From CAXBBB01 sp963841855 (GTDB lineage: Bacteria > Bacteroidota > Rhodothermia > Rhodothermales > BA12): a stretch of DNA of 64,000 bases. The position numbers and the translations under genes were made by a program. Below the pieces are notes generated by a model, which was given only the letters and a program-made list of their open reading frames with translations, did no database searches and was not told the origin of the DNA. Position 1 is the stretch's first letter. Every line of letters begins with the position of its first letter. Positions 1 to 9,837 of the stretch are shown one piece after another. The stretch lies in NCBI GenBank assembly GCA_963841855.1, contig CAWJEJ010000001.1:1054001-1118000 (forward strand), written 5' to 3'.

Positions 1-1
1 G

Positions 2-2176
2 CCCGCCGTCATGGGGCCCGAAATCACCGCGCGGGTGCCGTCGGCCCAAGCGGTCGTGCGCGTGACCACGACTGACGCCGTGCTGACCGTTGGCGAGCAG
101 GCATTCGAGGCCGAGCGAGGCGCGCTGATGGCGGACGACGGTTTCTTCGACGTGTTCTCGTTTCCTCTGATCGAAGGCGACGCGGCGACCGTGCTGGCCG
201 AGCCGGGGCGCGTCGTCGTGTCACAGTCGCTGGCGCGCACGCTGTTCGGCGACGCCCCCGCCGTCGGGCAGACGCTGACGCAAGCTGGCTACGCGCTGAC
301 GGTCTCGGGCGTGATGGCCGACGTTCCGCGCCACTCGCACCTGAATTTCTCGGCCGTCACCTCTCTGGCGACGATGTACGACGTAGAGTGGCTCTTCTCG
401 GGCTGGTTCTCCAACGCCGTCGCTACCTACACGCTGATGCGTGAGGGTACGTCGGCGGATGCGTTCGAGGCGCAACTCGGCCTGTTCATCGAAGAGGCTG
501 CGGGAACGCAGATGGCAGAGATGGCCATCCAGCTGGTGCCCGTAGTCCGTCCGCTGGAAGGGCTTTACTTCTCCGACGCGGCAGGCATCGGGCGCTGGGG
601 AAGCCAGACGACCTTACGGATTCTGACGCTGATCGCGCTGTTCGTGCTCGTCGTGGCAGGCGTCAACTTCACCAACCTCGCCACGGCTAGGTCGCTCGAT
701 AGGGCCAGGGAAGTCGGCGTGCGGCGGACGCTGGGAGCGGGACGCGTCGGGCTAGCGATCCAGTTTCTGATCGAAGCGGTTTTGCTGAGTTTGGTCGCCT
801 TGGTGATCGCTGTCGGGCTGGCATGGATCGCACTTCCGACGTTCCGCATCGTCGCCGACCTTCCGGTCGTGCTGGCGGACCTGGGGATGTGGTGGAGCGC
901 CATCGTCGCGCTGGCCATCGGGACGGGACTTCTGGCGGGCGCGTATCCGGCGTTCGTGCTGAGCGGCTTCCGACCGGCCCAGGTGCTCAAAGGACAGTTC
1001 GCGACCGGCAAACAGGGCGCGATGCTGCGGCACGGACTCGTCGGTTTGCAGTTCACCGCGTCGATCGCGCTCCTGGCGGCGACGGCCATCGTGTTCGGCC
1101 AACTGGACTTTATGCAGAACCGCGACCTGGGCTTCGACGCGGGCGACGAGCAGTCGCAACTCGTGCTGCTGCCCTATGCCATCAACGAAGAAGTTGCTCC
1201 CCGCCTGGCCGAACTGCGCGAGCGGATCGGCGCTCTGCCCCAGGTACAAGGCCTGAGCATCGGCCTGAGCGCGCCGACGAGCGGTGGTGGCAGAGGCAGC
1301 GGATTCGTCCAACGAGCCGACGGTAGTGAGCAAGAAATGCTGGCTGGAATGTTTCTCGCAGATACGTCGCTGGCGCCGGTCATGGGACTGACGCTAACGG
1401 CAGGGCGCAACATGCGACCGATGCAGACGAGAGAATCGCCACGCGAAGCCCTGGTCAACGAGACGGCGACGCGCCAGGCAGGCTACGCCGAACCCAGCGA
1501 CGCATTGGGCAAACAGGCCGAGTTCTGGGGCATGAACGCCACCATCGTGGGTGTCGTGCGCGACTTCCACACCCAAGGACTGCAAGCCGAGATCTCGCCC
1601 GCCTTCATCTCGCCCGTCCCCCCAGGAAACACGGACTTCCTGAACAACATCCTGATCCGCGTCGGCACGACCGATCTCTCCGAGACGCTCGACGAGATGC
1701 AGGCGATCTGGACCGACCTGGCGCCGACGCGTCCGTTCGAGTATGCGTTCATGGACGAGCGGTTTGCCGAGCAGTATCAGACCGAGCAGCGCTTCGGCAC
1801 GTTGTTCTTGTTCTTCGCCGGACTCGCCATCGCGATCGCTCTGCTGGGCCTGTTCGGACTGGCGGCGCACTCGGCGAGCAAGCGCGCCAAGGAAATCGGC
1901 GTGCGGCGCGTGCTGGGGGCGACGGTCGTCCAGGTCATCGCGCTGCTGGGGCGGGGCACCGTCGCCCTCGTCCTGATCAGCGTGCTGCTGGCCGTGCCCG
2001 CCGTCGTGTGGGGTATGAACACGTGGCTCGACGGCTTCGCCTACCGCATCGACGTGGGCGTGGCGCCGTTCGCGCTGGCCGGTGGCACCGTGCTGATTCT
2101 GGCATTGGCGACGGTGGCGTATCACGCCGTCCGGGCGGCGCGGCTCAACCCGGCGGCTTCGCTGCGGGACGAATAA
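2..2176 (+). CDS. MacB/FtsX-type ABC permease, 5' truncated by window edge
   Basis: Inner-membrane permease subunit of a MacB-like ABC system; substrate unknown. The reading frame is open from base 2, so the first membrane helix and perhaps 50-70 residues lie outside the window; 724 residues are visible. A periplasmic MacB_PCD-like region is followed by the first FtsX block (about visible residues 205-330), with the cytoplasmic coupling motif REVGVRRTLGAG after a helix ending in FTNLATARS. A fifth helix (GLVGLQFTASIALLAA), a second periplasmic region, and a C-terminal FtsX block with KEIGVRRVLGAT complete it. The end, NPAASLRDE, is shared in form by all the paralogs here. First of eight related permeases in the window; the next begins 50 bases on. 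Family assignment is secure, function is not. Confidence 0.9.
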   Translation, partial: PAVMGPEITARVPSAQAVVRVTTTDAVLTVGEQAFEAERGALMADDGFFDVFSFPLIEGDAATVLAEPGRVVVSQSLARTLFGDAPAVGQTLTQAGYALTVSGVMADVPRHSHLNFSAVTSLATMYDVEWLFSGWFSNAVATYTLMREGTSADAFEAQLGLFIEEAAGTQMAEMAIQLVPVVRPLEGLYFSDAAGIGRWGSQTTLRILTLIALFVLVVAGVNFTNLATARSLDRAREVGVRRTLGAGRVGLAIQFLIEAVLLSLVALVIAVGLAWIALPTFRIVADLPVVLADLGMWWSAIVALAIGTGLLAGAYPAFVLSGFRPAQVLKGQFATGKQGAMLRHGLVGLQFTASIALLAATAIVFGQLDFMQNRDLGFDAGDEQSQLVLLPYAINEEVAPRLAELRERIGALPQVQGLSIGLSAPTSGGGRGSGFVQRADGSEQEMLAGMFLADTSLAPVMGLTLTAGRNMRPMQTRESPREALVNETATRQAGYAEPSDALGKQAEFWGMNATIVGVVRDFHTQGLQAEISPAFISPVPPGNTDFLNNILIRVGTTDLSETLDEMQAIWTDLAPTRPFEYAFMDERFAEQYQTEQRFGTLFLFFAGLAIAIALLGLFGLAAHSASKRAKEIGVRRVLGATVVQVIALLGRGTVALVLISVLLAVPAVVWGMNTWLDGFAYRIDVGVAPFALAGGTVLILALATVAYHAVRAARLNPAASLRDE

Positions 2177-2187
2177 TGACACCCGGA

Positions 2188-2209
2188 CGAATCGCAGATT
2201 CGCTCCTAC
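2188..2209 (-). repeat. GTAG-type REP-like hairpin A
   Basis: Arms CGAATC (2188-2193) and GATTCG (2197-2202) with a 3-base loop are followed by CTAC at 2206-2209. Read on the minus strand it begins GTAG and then the palindrome, the layout of REP elements linked to RAYT transposases. It ends 16 bases before the next permease start. Confidence 0.6.
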
Positions 2210-2225
2210 GACACTACCCTGGATC

Positions 2226-4583
2226 ATGTATCGAAATCATCTTCTCGTGGCGCTGCGGCGCATTCGGAGGCAGCCGGGCTACTCGTCACTCAACATTCTG
2301 GGGCTGGCCGTCGGGCTGGCGTGCAGCTTCTTTATCCTGCTCGCGGTTTACCATCAGACGTCGGTCGACCGCTTTCACGAGAAGACCGACGATCTGTACC
2401 GCATCATGCGCAGCGTCGGCGATGACGCGTGGAACTCGGTGCAGCTTCCGCTCGCGCAGGCGATGGAGAGCCAGATTCCCGAAGTCGCGCACGTGCTGCC
2501 GCTCACGTGGGGCAGCGATTTGCTGGTAACGACGGGCGAGACCAGCTTTCGCGAGCAGGGGCGGTTTGCAGGCCCCGAGTTCTTCGAGATGTTCTCCTAC
2601 CCGCTGATCGAGGGCGATGCGGCGACGATTCTCGGCGCGCCCACATCGGCGGCGATCTCCGAGTCGATGGCCGAGCGGATGTTCGGGACCGACTGGCGCG
2701 AGCAGCACGTCATCGGCCAGCCGCTCAGCGTCGACGGACGCGCGGGCTTTCAAGTGTCCGGCGTCTTCGCCGACATCTCCGACCTCTCGTCGATCGCGCC
2801 GGACCTGCTGCTCTCCATCGCCGACTACGAGGCGCGCAACGCATGGCTCGACAGCTGGCAGAACTCGGGGCTGCAGTTACTCGTCGAGTTGAAGCCTGGA
2901 GCCTCGGCAGACGTCGTAAACGCCAAGATCGCGGGAATGCTCGACGCTAACCGGGAGGAGGTGGGACAGAGCCAGGTGCCGTTCCTGCACCCCTACGGCG
3001 ACATGTACCTCTATACCGAGTTCGACGGGACTACGGCGGTCGGCGGCGTGATCGGCGTCATCCGTGTCTTTTTGATCGTCGCGCTGTTTCTGCTCGCGAT
3101 AGCGGCGATCAACTTCATGAACCTCGCCACGGCGCGGTCGGGACAGCGCGTCAGGGAGATCGGCGTGCGCAAGGCGATTGGGGCGGCCAAGGCATCGGTC
3201 GCGGGGCAGTTTCTGCTCGAAGCCGTCCTGCTGTCGCTCCTTGCGCTGGCCGTAGCGCTGCTTATCGTCGCGCTCTCGCTTCCGGCGTTCAGCGAAGTGA
3301 CCGGCCTCGACTTCGCGTTCGCGCAGACCGATCCGCGGTTTTGGATGGCCGGAGCCGTCATCGCCGTCGTCATCGGATTGATCGCGGGCAGTTACCCCGC
3401 TGTCTACCTCTCCTCGTTCCGCCCCGCCGTCGTGCTGCGCGGCGCGTTCCGGCAGGGCCGAGGTGCACGCTGGGCGCGCAAGGGCCTAGTCGTCTTCCAG
3501 TTCGCCCTGTCGACGCTGCTCATCGTCGGCACACTGACAGTCTACCTGCAGATGAACTACATCCAGACCAAAGACATGGGGCTGGACCGCTCGGACATCG
3601 TCCTGTTTCGCGTCGAAGGAGGCGCGCAGCAGCAGTGGTCTTCGTTCCGCCAGTCGCTCGAAGAGCAGCCGGGCATCGCGTCGGTGAGTGCGACGAATCA
3701 GAACCCGCTCTCCGTAAGCAACTCGACCAACAATGTGCAGTGGGAAGGCAAGCCGGACGGCGACGTCACCAACTTCTACCTCATCCACGCCGACTACGAT
3801 TTCATCGAGACGATGCGGATGCAGGTAGTCGCCGGGCGTACGTTCCTGCCTGATTTCGCGTCGGACAGTTCGGGCGTGATCGTCAACCAGCAGATGGCCG
3901 AGCACATGGGCATGGAAGACCCCGTCGGCCAGCCGATCCACGTCGGCGGCATCGACGGGCAGATCGTCGGCGTGGTGGCGGACTTCCACATGACGTCGGT
4001 GCAGCGGCGGATCGAGCCGACGGCAATTCTGCTCAACCCGGAGCGCGCGCATCTGGCGACGGTGCGCGTCGAGCCGGGGCAGGCTAGGGCCGGGCTGGCG
4101 AGCATCCAGTCGCTGCTGACCGAGTTCAACCCCGGGCTGCCGTTCGACTACTCGTTTCTCGACGAGCGCTTCGAGGCGATGTACCGCCTGGAGACGATCA
4201 CGAGCGTGCTCTCGCGCCTGTTCGCCATCGTCGGCCTGTTCGTGGCGGCGATGGGGCTGTTCGGACTCGCCGCGTTCACGTCGGAGCAGCGCCGCAAGGA
4301 AGTCGGCGTGCGCAAAGTGCTGGGCGCGAGCGTGCCGGGCCTCGTCGGCCTGCTGACGCGCGACTTCGTGCTGCTCGTCGTGATCGCATTCGTGGCCGCC
4401 GTGCCTCTCGCCTACGTCGTGATGGACGCCTGGCTCGACGGCTTTGCCTACCGCGTCGACCTGGGCGTCGCGCTCTTCGCGATTGCGGGCGGAGCGCTCG
4501 TGACCATCGCGCTGCTGACCGTTGGCGTCCAGGCAGTGCGCGCCGCCGTCGCCGATCCGGTGCGGGCGCTGCGGAGCGAGTGA
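2226..4583 (+). CDS. MacB/FtsX-type ABC permease (double FtsX)
   Basis: 785 residues; the complete example that shows the architecture of this family. Helix 1 at about residues 18-42 (SLNILGLAVGLACSFFILL), a MacB_PCD-like periplasmic domain to about 270, an FtsX block of three helices at 275-400 with coupling motif REIGVRKAIGAA, helix 5 at 419-442, a second periplasmic domain at 460-650, and a C-terminal FtsX block at 657-783 with KEVGVRKVLGAS. One chain thus carries two FtsX halves, roughly twice the usual single-FtsX permease. No ATPase domain is present, so a separate ATP-binding subunit is needed; the only one nearby is at 23967. ATG 2226 was chosen because the MYRNHLLVALRRIRR leader matches the basic leader of its paralogs. 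Confidence 0.92.
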   Translation: MYRNHLLVALRRIRRQPGYSSLNILGLAVGLACSFFILLAVYHQTSVDRFHEKTDDLYRIMRSVGDDAWNSVQLPLAQAMESQIPEVAHVLPLTWGSDLLVTTGETSFREQGRFAGPEFFEMFSYPLIEGDAATILGAPTSAAISESMAERMFGTDWREQHVIGQPLSVDGRAGFQVSGVFADISDLSSIAPDLLLSIADYEARNAWLDSWQNSGLQLLVELKPGASADVVNAKIAGMLDANREEVGQSQVPFLHPYGDMYLYTEFDGTTAVGGVIGVIRVFLIVALFLLAIAAINFMNLATARSGQRVREIGVRKAIGAAKASVAGQFLLEAVLLSLLALAVALLIVALSLPAFSEVTGLDFAFAQTDPRFWMAGAVIAVVIGLIAGSYPAVYLSSFRPAVVLRGAFRQGRGARWARKGLVVFQFALSTLLIVGTLTVYLQMNYIQTKDMGLDRSDIVLFRVEGGAQQQWSSFRQSLEEQPGIASVSATNQNPLSVSNSTNNVQWEGKPDGDVTNFYLIHADYDFIETMRMQVVAGRTFLPDFASDSSGVIVNQQMAEHMGMEDPVGQPIHVGGIDGQIVGVVADFHMTSVQRRIEPTAILLNPERAHLATVRVEPGQARAGLASIQSLLTEFNPGLPFDYSFLDERFEAMYRLETITSVLSRLFAIVGLFVAAMGLFGLAAFTSEQRRKEVGVRKVLGASVPGLVGLLTRDFVLLVVIAFVAAVPLAYVVMDAWLDGFAYRVDLGVALFAIAGGALVTIALLTVGVQAVRAAVADPVRALRSE

Positions 4584-4640
4584 CATCGGCCTCTTGCATC
4601 TGCCAGGTATTGGAGACCTGATAGGTTTCTACTCCGCCCA

Positions 4641-4790
4641 TCCGTTCACCGGCGCACGGACGCTGTTCGCTGGCGGACAGGCTGGCACGCGATTCCGCTG
4701 GCTACGGCGCGGTTCGCGCGTCGGCACAGCGTTGGTAAGGTGCGACGTGTCCGGTCGACGCGGCGTGCTGCGTCGCTACGTTTCTGATCT
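4641..4790 (+). repeat. Duplicated permease upstream region, copy 1
   Basis: This stretch before the permease at 4801 resembles 7190-7340 before the next permease. Shared blocks include CACCGGCGCACGG, GCTGTTCG, CACGCG, TTCGCGCGTCGGCA, AGCGTTGG and the terminal hairpin with TGCGTCGCTACG. The identity is patchy by eye. It suggests that gene and leader were duplicated together. Confidence 0.6.
4756..4779 (-). repeat. GTAG-type REP-like hairpin B
   Basis: Arms CGACGC (4756-4761) and GCGTCG (4770-4775) are followed by CTAC at 4776-4779, 21 bases before the permease start at 4801. Same layout and orientation as hairpin A. Confidence 0.6.
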
Positions 4791-4800
4791 GCTGATTGAT

Positions 4801-7188
4801 ATGATTGCTTCCTACTTCCGCGTCGCCCTTCGCACGCTGCGCCGCCATCGGGTGCACACGACGCTCACCGTTCTGGGACTGGCGCTGGGCATGGCGGTGT
4901 GCCTGCTCGTCGGCGCGTTTGCGTGGCATCTGGCGTCGTTCGACCAGTTTCACGCGCAGTCGGACCGGATCGTGCGGATCCTGACGGACCGTTTGGAGCG
5001 GGACGGCGAGACGACGGCGCTGGGTGCCACGCCCGCTCCGCTGGGAGCCGAGATCCAGGCCGACGTGCCGGGCGTCGAAGCCGTCGTGCGCATCGGTGAA
5101 CTGACGACCTCGGCGGTTCACGACGGACGCGCGACCCCGCTAACCGGACTGTTCGCCGATCCGACGTTTTTCGACGTGTTCGACTTCGCGACGACGCAGG
5201 GCGACGGACGCCAGGCGCTCGCCACGCCCGGAAACCTGCTGCTGACAGCCGATGCCGCCGAGCGCATCTTCGGCTCGGCCGATCCTATCGGCCAGACGGT
5301 CACGCTCGAAGGTCGGTCGGGTGGCGCGTTCGTCGTCGCCGGGCTGCTGGCCGATCCGCCGGGTCCGTCGCACCTGCGCTTCGAAGCGCTGGCGTCGTTC
5401 GGCAGCGTCGCAGCGAACGACGCGTCGGACTGGGGCAACACGTGGACGTTCGCGACCTATCTGCTGCTCGACCAGCCGCAAACCGCTGAGCGCGTCGCGG
5501 CTGCGCTCCCTGCCCTAGCCGCGCGCACCTACGACACGCCGGCGCGCACCACGTTTCGTGTGCAGCCGCTACGCGACATCGCGTTGGGGCCTTATCTGGG
5601 CAACGAGGTGTCGAGTTACAGCGTCCCAGCCGTCGTCATCTACTTCCTCTCAGCGCTCGGACTCGTCGTCATGCTGGCTGCTGGATTCAACTACGTCAGC
5701 TTGACCATTGCCAGATCGCTCGAACGCGCTCGCGAGATCGGCGCGCGCAAGACGCTGGGCGCCGGACGTAGGCAGGTAACGGCACAACTGCTCGCCGAGT
5801 CGGCTCTGGCCTCTGTGCTGGCGACGGTCGTGGCCGCCTTGCTGCTCGTGCTGCTCGTTCCAGGCTTCAACTCGCTGGCGTTCGTCCAACTCTTCGACGT
5901 GCAGATCCAGATGCGCCACCTGCTCGACCCCAGGCTGATCGGCCTGTTCGCGCTGTTTGGCGTGGGCGTGGGCGTCATCGCCGGACTCTACCCCGCGCTG
6001 CGACTGGCGCGTGCAACTCCGCTGGCAGCGCTGCGTGGCGGATCGACCAGTGGGCGCGCGTCCGGACGGCGGCTGCGCTTCTCGCTCGTCGGCGCTCAGC
6101 TGGGCGTCGCGCTGCTCTTCGTGCTGACGACCGCTCTGCTCGGCGCGCAGTTTCGCCACCTCGCCCAGGCCGAGTATGGATTCGACCAGAGAGACGTGCT
6201 CACCGTCGATTTGCAGGGCCAGTCGTTCGACGTGTTTCGCTCAGAGGTGGAGGCGCAGCCCGGCGTGGCGGTCGTGGCAGGCACGTCCATGCTCCCGGTT
6301 TCCGGCTTGACTTCGGGCGCACAACTGCGACGCGTGGGCAGCGATTCGACAGCCGCCGACGTGTACGCCGCGACGCCGGAGTTCTCTCGAGCGCTGAACC
6401 TTGAGTTCGTCGCCGGGCAACCGCTGGGAGCCGGTGGGCGCGCTGCGGCTGGAACCGTCGTGCTCAACCAGACGGCTACGCGCCGGCTGGGCTTCGACGC
6501 ACCCGGCGACGCCATCGGAGCCGCTCTGACGCTCACCGTAGGAGCAGGCAGACAGGTCGAAGTCGTCGGCGTCGTGCGAGACTACCAATACGACTTGCCG
6601 ACAGAAGGCATCGGTTCTATGGTGCTGCATACCGCTCCCGAGAGGATCCGCTTCGCCGTCGTCCGCACCCAACCGGGCGCGCTGTCTCAGGTCGAGGCGG
6701 ACGTGGCATCGCTATGGAAGCGACTCGATCCGGTCCACCCGGTTGCGATGCAGCGGTTCGAGGCGCAGATCTCGGACGGCCCGATTCGCCACATGCTGGC
6801 CGCGTTCAACCGAATGCTGACGGTCGTGTCGCTGCTGGCGCTGGTGATTTCGTGCCTGGGGCTGCTCGGCATGGCGGCGTATCACGTCGAGAGTAGGGTC
6901 AAGGAAGTCGGCGTGCGCAAGGTGCTGGGCGCGAGCCGTGCCGCCGTCGTGTGGCTGCTCTCGCGCGAGTTCGTCGCGCTGACGCTGGTCGTGGTCTTGA
7001 TCGCCGTGCCCCTGACGCTGGTGCTGGCCGGAGCGTGGCTCGACGTGTTCGCCGTCCGCACCCAGATCGACCCGCTACTCGTAATCGGCTGCGTGGGGCT
7101 GACGGCAGCCGCGGCGCTAGGCGTGGTCGTCTCGCAGACGCTGCGGGCGGCTTCGGCGGATCCGGTGGCTTCGCTGCGGGCGGAGTAG
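4801..7188 (+). CDS. MacB/FtsX-type ABC permease
   Basis: 795 residues from ATG 4801. The frame is open much further upstream (to 4522), but that would overlap the previous gene and add about 93 residues unlike any paralog. The chosen start gives MIASYFRVALRTLRR followed directly by helix 1 (LTVLGLALGMAVCLLVG). The first coupling motif is REIGARKTLGAG, with Ala where the paralogs have Val; the second is KEVGVRKVLGAS. The C-terminus ends DPVASLRAE. It has the same two-block layout as the gene before it. It lies 217 bases after that gene, behind a leader that is duplicated in front of the next permease. Confidence 0.9.
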   Translation: MIASYFRVALRTLRRHRVHTTLTVLGLALGMAVCLLVGAFAWHLASFDQFHAQSDRIVRILTDRLERDGETTALGATPAPLGAEIQADVPGVEAVVRIGELTTSAVHDGRATPLTGLFADPTFFDVFDFATTQGDGRQALATPGNLLLTADAAERIFGSADPIGQTVTLEGRSGGAFVVAGLLADPPGPSHLRFEALASFGSVAANDASDWGNTWTFATYLLLDQPQTAERVAAALPALAARTYDTPARTTFRVQPLRDIALGPYLGNEVSSYSVPAVVIYFLSALGLVVMLAAGFNYVSLTIARSLERAREIGARKTLGAGRRQVTAQLLAESALASVLATVVAALLLVLLVPGFNSLAFVQLFDVQIQMRHLLDPRLIGLFALFGVGVGVIAGLYPALRLARATPLAALRGGSTSGRASGRRLRFSLVGAQLGVALLFVLTTALLGAQFRHLAQAEYGFDQRDVLTVDLQGQSFDVFRSEVEAQPGVAVVAGTSMLPVSGLTSGAQLRRVGSDSTAADVYAATPEFSRALNLEFVAGQPLGAGGRAAAGTVVLNQTATRRLGFDAPGDAIGAALTLTVGAGRQVEVVGVVRDYQYDLPTEGIGSMVLHTAPERIRFAVVRTQPGALSQVEADVASLWKRLDPVHPVAMQRFEAQISDGPIRHMLAAFNRMLTVVSLLALVISCLGLLGMAAYHVESRVKEVGVRKVLGASRAAVVWLLSREFVALTLVVVLIAVPLTLVLAGAWLDVFAVRTQIDPLLVIGCVGLTAAAALGVVVSQTLRAASADPVASLRAE

Positions 7189-7189
7189 C

Positions 7190-7340
7190 TCCGTCCACCG
7201 GCGCACGGGCGCTGTTCGATGCCGAACACTCCGACACGCGTTTCAGGCCGCTGAGCCGCGATTCGCGCGTCGGCATAGCGTTGGCGATAGAGTTGAGCGC
7301 TTACCTCGACGACGCCCACGCTGCGTCGCTACGTCTCTGT
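7190..7340 (+). repeat. Duplicated permease upstream region, copy 2
   Basis: Second copy of the leader described at 4641-4790, lying in the 164-base gap before the permease at 7353. Shared blocks keep the same order. Confidence 0.6.
7310..7332 (-). repeat. GTAG-type REP-like hairpin C
   Basis: Arms CGACGC (7310-7315) and GCGTCG (7323-7328) are followed by CTAC at 7329-7332, 20 bases before ATG 7353. The arms are identical to hairpin B. Confidence 0.6.
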
Positions 7341-7352
7341 ATCACTGCCGAT

Positions 7353-9770
7353 ATGATCGCTCACGACCTGAAACTCACCCTCCGTAGTCTGGCCCGTCGC
7401 AAGGGCTATGCGGCGCTTCACGTGCTTGGGCTGGCGGCTGGGCTGGCGGCGTGCCTCGTCGTGCTGCTCTACGCGGCGCACGAGTTCACCTACGACCGCT
7501 TCCACCCCGACGCCGGGCAGATCTACTCGGCCCAGCAGGCCGTTCGGTTTGGCGGCATCGCCCACACGATCGAGAGCGCGCCCAATGAGGCGTTCGACCT
7601 CATCTCGCAGGGCGTGGCGGGCGTCGAGTCGGCGATGCGGACGGCGCGCAAAGGCGGAGCGCTCCGCGTGCCGGATGGCGACCCGCTGTCCATCGACCGC
7701 CTGCTCCAGGTCGACCCGGCGTTCTTCGACTTTTTCGGCTTCGGGCTGACGCGCGGAAACTCGGCCCAGGTGCTCGCCGACCCCGGCAGCATCGTCCTCA
7801 CCCAGTCGACGGCGCGCAGGCTGTTCGGCGATCTGGACCCGGTCGGCCGAACCGTCGAGTTCTTGGAGCGCGGCTACATGGACAAAGAGGCGGGTGTGTC
7901 GCTGACGGTGAGCGGCGTCTCGGCCGATCCGCCCGGCAACTCGACGCTCCGCTTCGACGCGCTAACGCGGCTCGTGCCTCAACCCTCGGCGCCGTCCAAC
8001 CCGTTCTCTGGCACGCCGACGTATCTGCGCCTGGCCGCCAACGCCGACACCGCCGCCGTCCTGTCGACGCTGCGCAGCGTGAGTGCGAGCGAACCCGGCA
8101 GCGGCCCCGAAACCACGCTGGGCATGGTTCGCCTCGTCGACGCCCATCTCGCTCCCGAGCCTACTCCCGAGTTCCTCCCAGACGCCCCGTCGCCGCTGCG
8201 CTACGTCTACCTGTTCGGCACGATCGCGCTCGTACTGCTGGTGATCGCGGTCATCAACTACGTCAACCTGTCGACGGCCTACGCGAGTCAGCGCCGGGCC
8301 GAAGTCGGCGTGCGCAAGACGCTGGGCGCGTCGCGGTCCGAGTTGGGGCGGCTGTTCTGGCTCGAAGCCCTGCTGCTGGCCGCGTGCGCGGGTGTCATCG
8401 CGCTCGGCCTGTCGGTCGGAGCGCCGTGGCTCTTCCGGTCGTTCTTCGGCTTCGAACTGGGCGTGACACCGTTCTCTCACCCGGCGATTGCGCTGGGCCT
8501 GCTGGGCGTCGCGCTGCTGACCGGAGTCTTGGCGGGCGCCTATCCCGCCGTCTACCTCGCACGCCAACGGCCCGTCGTGGCGCTCAAAGGCGAGCGCACG
8601 CGCGGCGGCGGACTCCGGCTGCGGCAGAGCCTGGTCGTCGTGCAGTTTGCCCTCGCCGTAGCGATGCTGTCGGCGACGTGGATCGTGGGCGATCAGCTCC
8701 AGCTCGGCCGCGACCTGCTGATGGGCAGCGGCAGCCAGACCATGGTCCTTAACGTGGGATCGGAGTCGGCCGCCGACATCACCCGACTGGCCGACCAGAT
8801 GCGGCAGGCCGACGGCGTCGAGCAAGTCGTCCGGTCCAGTACGGCGCCGGGCGCGTTTGGCTTCTCGTCGGCGACGACGATCAGCCAGTGGAACGGCGGA
8901 GAACCGGCCGAAGGCGAGGCGTCGATCATGCTGCAGACCATCTCGGCGGACGCGGGCTACGCGTCGTTCTACGGCATCGACCTAGTCGCAGGCCGTGCGC
9001 CGCGCGAGGGCGAGGCGAGCGTCGCCGTCGTGACCGAAACCACTCTGCGCGACTTCCAACTCGGCGAGGACGCCCAAGCCGTACTCGGACGCACCGTCCA
9101 CCTGTTCGGGCGGCCGCACGAAGTGATCGGAGTGGCGAGCGACTTCTACCTGCGCTCCATCGAAAGCAGCCCCGGCGCGACCGTGCTGATGCCCTTCCCC
9201 GCCGACGCGATGGAAGCGCGGTCGCTCTACGCCCCAACCGCCATATCCGCCAGGATCGCAACGGGACGCGCATCGGAAGCGATCGACGCGGTTCAGTCGG
9301 CGTGGCGTGAGGTCTTGCCGGACGCACCATTCGCCTACAAGTGGCTCGACGACGTGTTCGCTCAGTCGTACGAAGCCGAGCGCCGCACTCAAGCCGTCTT
9401 CGGATTCGCGGCTGCTCTGGCGCTCGCGCTCGCGTGCATGGGCCTATTCGGACTGGCCGCGTTTGCGGCGATGCAGCGGCGCAAAGAAATCGGCGTGCGC
9501 AAAGTGCTGGGCGCGGGCGTGGCGCGGCTCGTCGGCCTGATGACGCGCGATTTTGCCCTGCTCGTGCTGGTCGGCTTCGCGCTCGCCGTGCCCGCCGCGT
9601 ACGTGCTGATGGGCCGCTGGCTCGAAGGCTTCGCCGAACGCGCGCCTCTGCGTCCAGGCGTCTTTCTCGCATCGGGCGTGCTCGTCCTGGTCATCGCGCT
9701 GGCGACGGTCGGCTACCACGCGCTCCGGGCAGCGACGGTCAACCCCGCCGACGTGCTGCGCGACGAATGA
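7353..9770 (+). CDS. MacB/FtsX-type ABC permease
   Basis: 805 residues from ATG 7353 (MIAHDLKLTLRSLARRKGY). The open frame reaches back to 6951 inside the previous gene, so the internal ATG was preferred on alignment with paralogs. Helix 1 is VLGLAAGLAACLVVLLYAA. The first FtsX block carries AEVGVRKTLGAS and the second KEIGVRKVLGAG. The C-terminus is NPADVLRDE. Its upstream region duplicates that of the preceding permease, so these two may be the youngest pair in the array, although the proteins have diverged well beyond recent copies. Confidence 0.9.
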   Translation: MIAHDLKLTLRSLARRKGYAALHVLGLAAGLAACLVVLLYAAHEFTYDRFHPDAGQIYSAQQAVRFGGIAHTIESAPNEAFDLISQGVAGVESAMRTARKGGALRVPDGDPLSIDRLLQVDPAFFDFFGFGLTRGNSAQVLADPGSIVLTQSTARRLFGDLDPVGRTVEFLERGYMDKEAGVSLTVSGVSADPPGNSTLRFDALTRLVPQPSAPSNPFSGTPTYLRLAANADTAAVLSTLRSVSASEPGSGPETTLGMVRLVDAHLAPEPTPEFLPDAPSPLRYVYLFGTIALVLLVIAVINYVNLSTAYASQRRAEVGVRKTLGASRSELGRLFWLEALLLAACAGVIALGLSVGAPWLFRSFFGFELGVTPFSHPAIALGLLGVALLTGVLAGAYPAVYLARQRPVVALKGERTRGGGLRLRQSLVVVQFALAVAMLSATWIVGDQLQLGRDLLMGSGSQTMVLNVGSESAADITRLADQMRQADGVEQVVRSSTAPGAFGFSSATTISQWNGGEPAEGEASIMLQTISADAGYASFYGIDLVAGRAPREGEASVAVVTETTLRDFQLGEDAQAVLGRTVHLFGRPHEVIGVASDFYLRSIESSPGATVLMPFPADAMEARSLYAPTAISARIATGRASEAIDAVQSAWREVLPDAPFAYKWLDDVFAQSYEAERRTQAVFGFAAALALALACMGLFGLAAFAAMQRRKEIGVRKVLGAGVARLVGLMTRDFALLVLVGFALAVPAAYVLMGRWLEGFAERAPLRPGVFLASGVLVLVIALATVGYHALRAATVNPADVLRDE

Positions 9771-9800
9771 TCTGCGCTCGACATCACGACGCACTCTCTA

Positions 9801-9824
9801 GGCGACTCGGCGAGTCGCCCCTAC
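9801..9824 (-). repeat. GTAG-type REP-like hairpin D
   Basis: Arms GGCGACTC (9801-9808) and GAGTCGCC (9812-9819), 8 bp with a 3-base loop, are followed by CTAC at 9821-9824, 13 bases before ATG 9838. The minus strand reads GTAGGGGCGACTCG, the clearest REP-like form in the window. Confidence 0.65.
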
Positions 9825-9837
9825 ACACTTTTTGGAT

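Noticed and set aside
1394..2227. Long minus-strand open frame opposite the first permease
   Set aside because: It is the mirror of a high-GC gene, rich in Arg/His/Gln, with no family features.
4522..4800. N-terminal extension of the permease at 4801
   Set aside because: It overlaps the previous gene, reads through a hairpin repeat and matches no paralog.
6951..7352. N-terminal extension of the permease at 7353
   Set aside because: It overlaps the previous permease by more than 200 bases and has no signal or family similarity.
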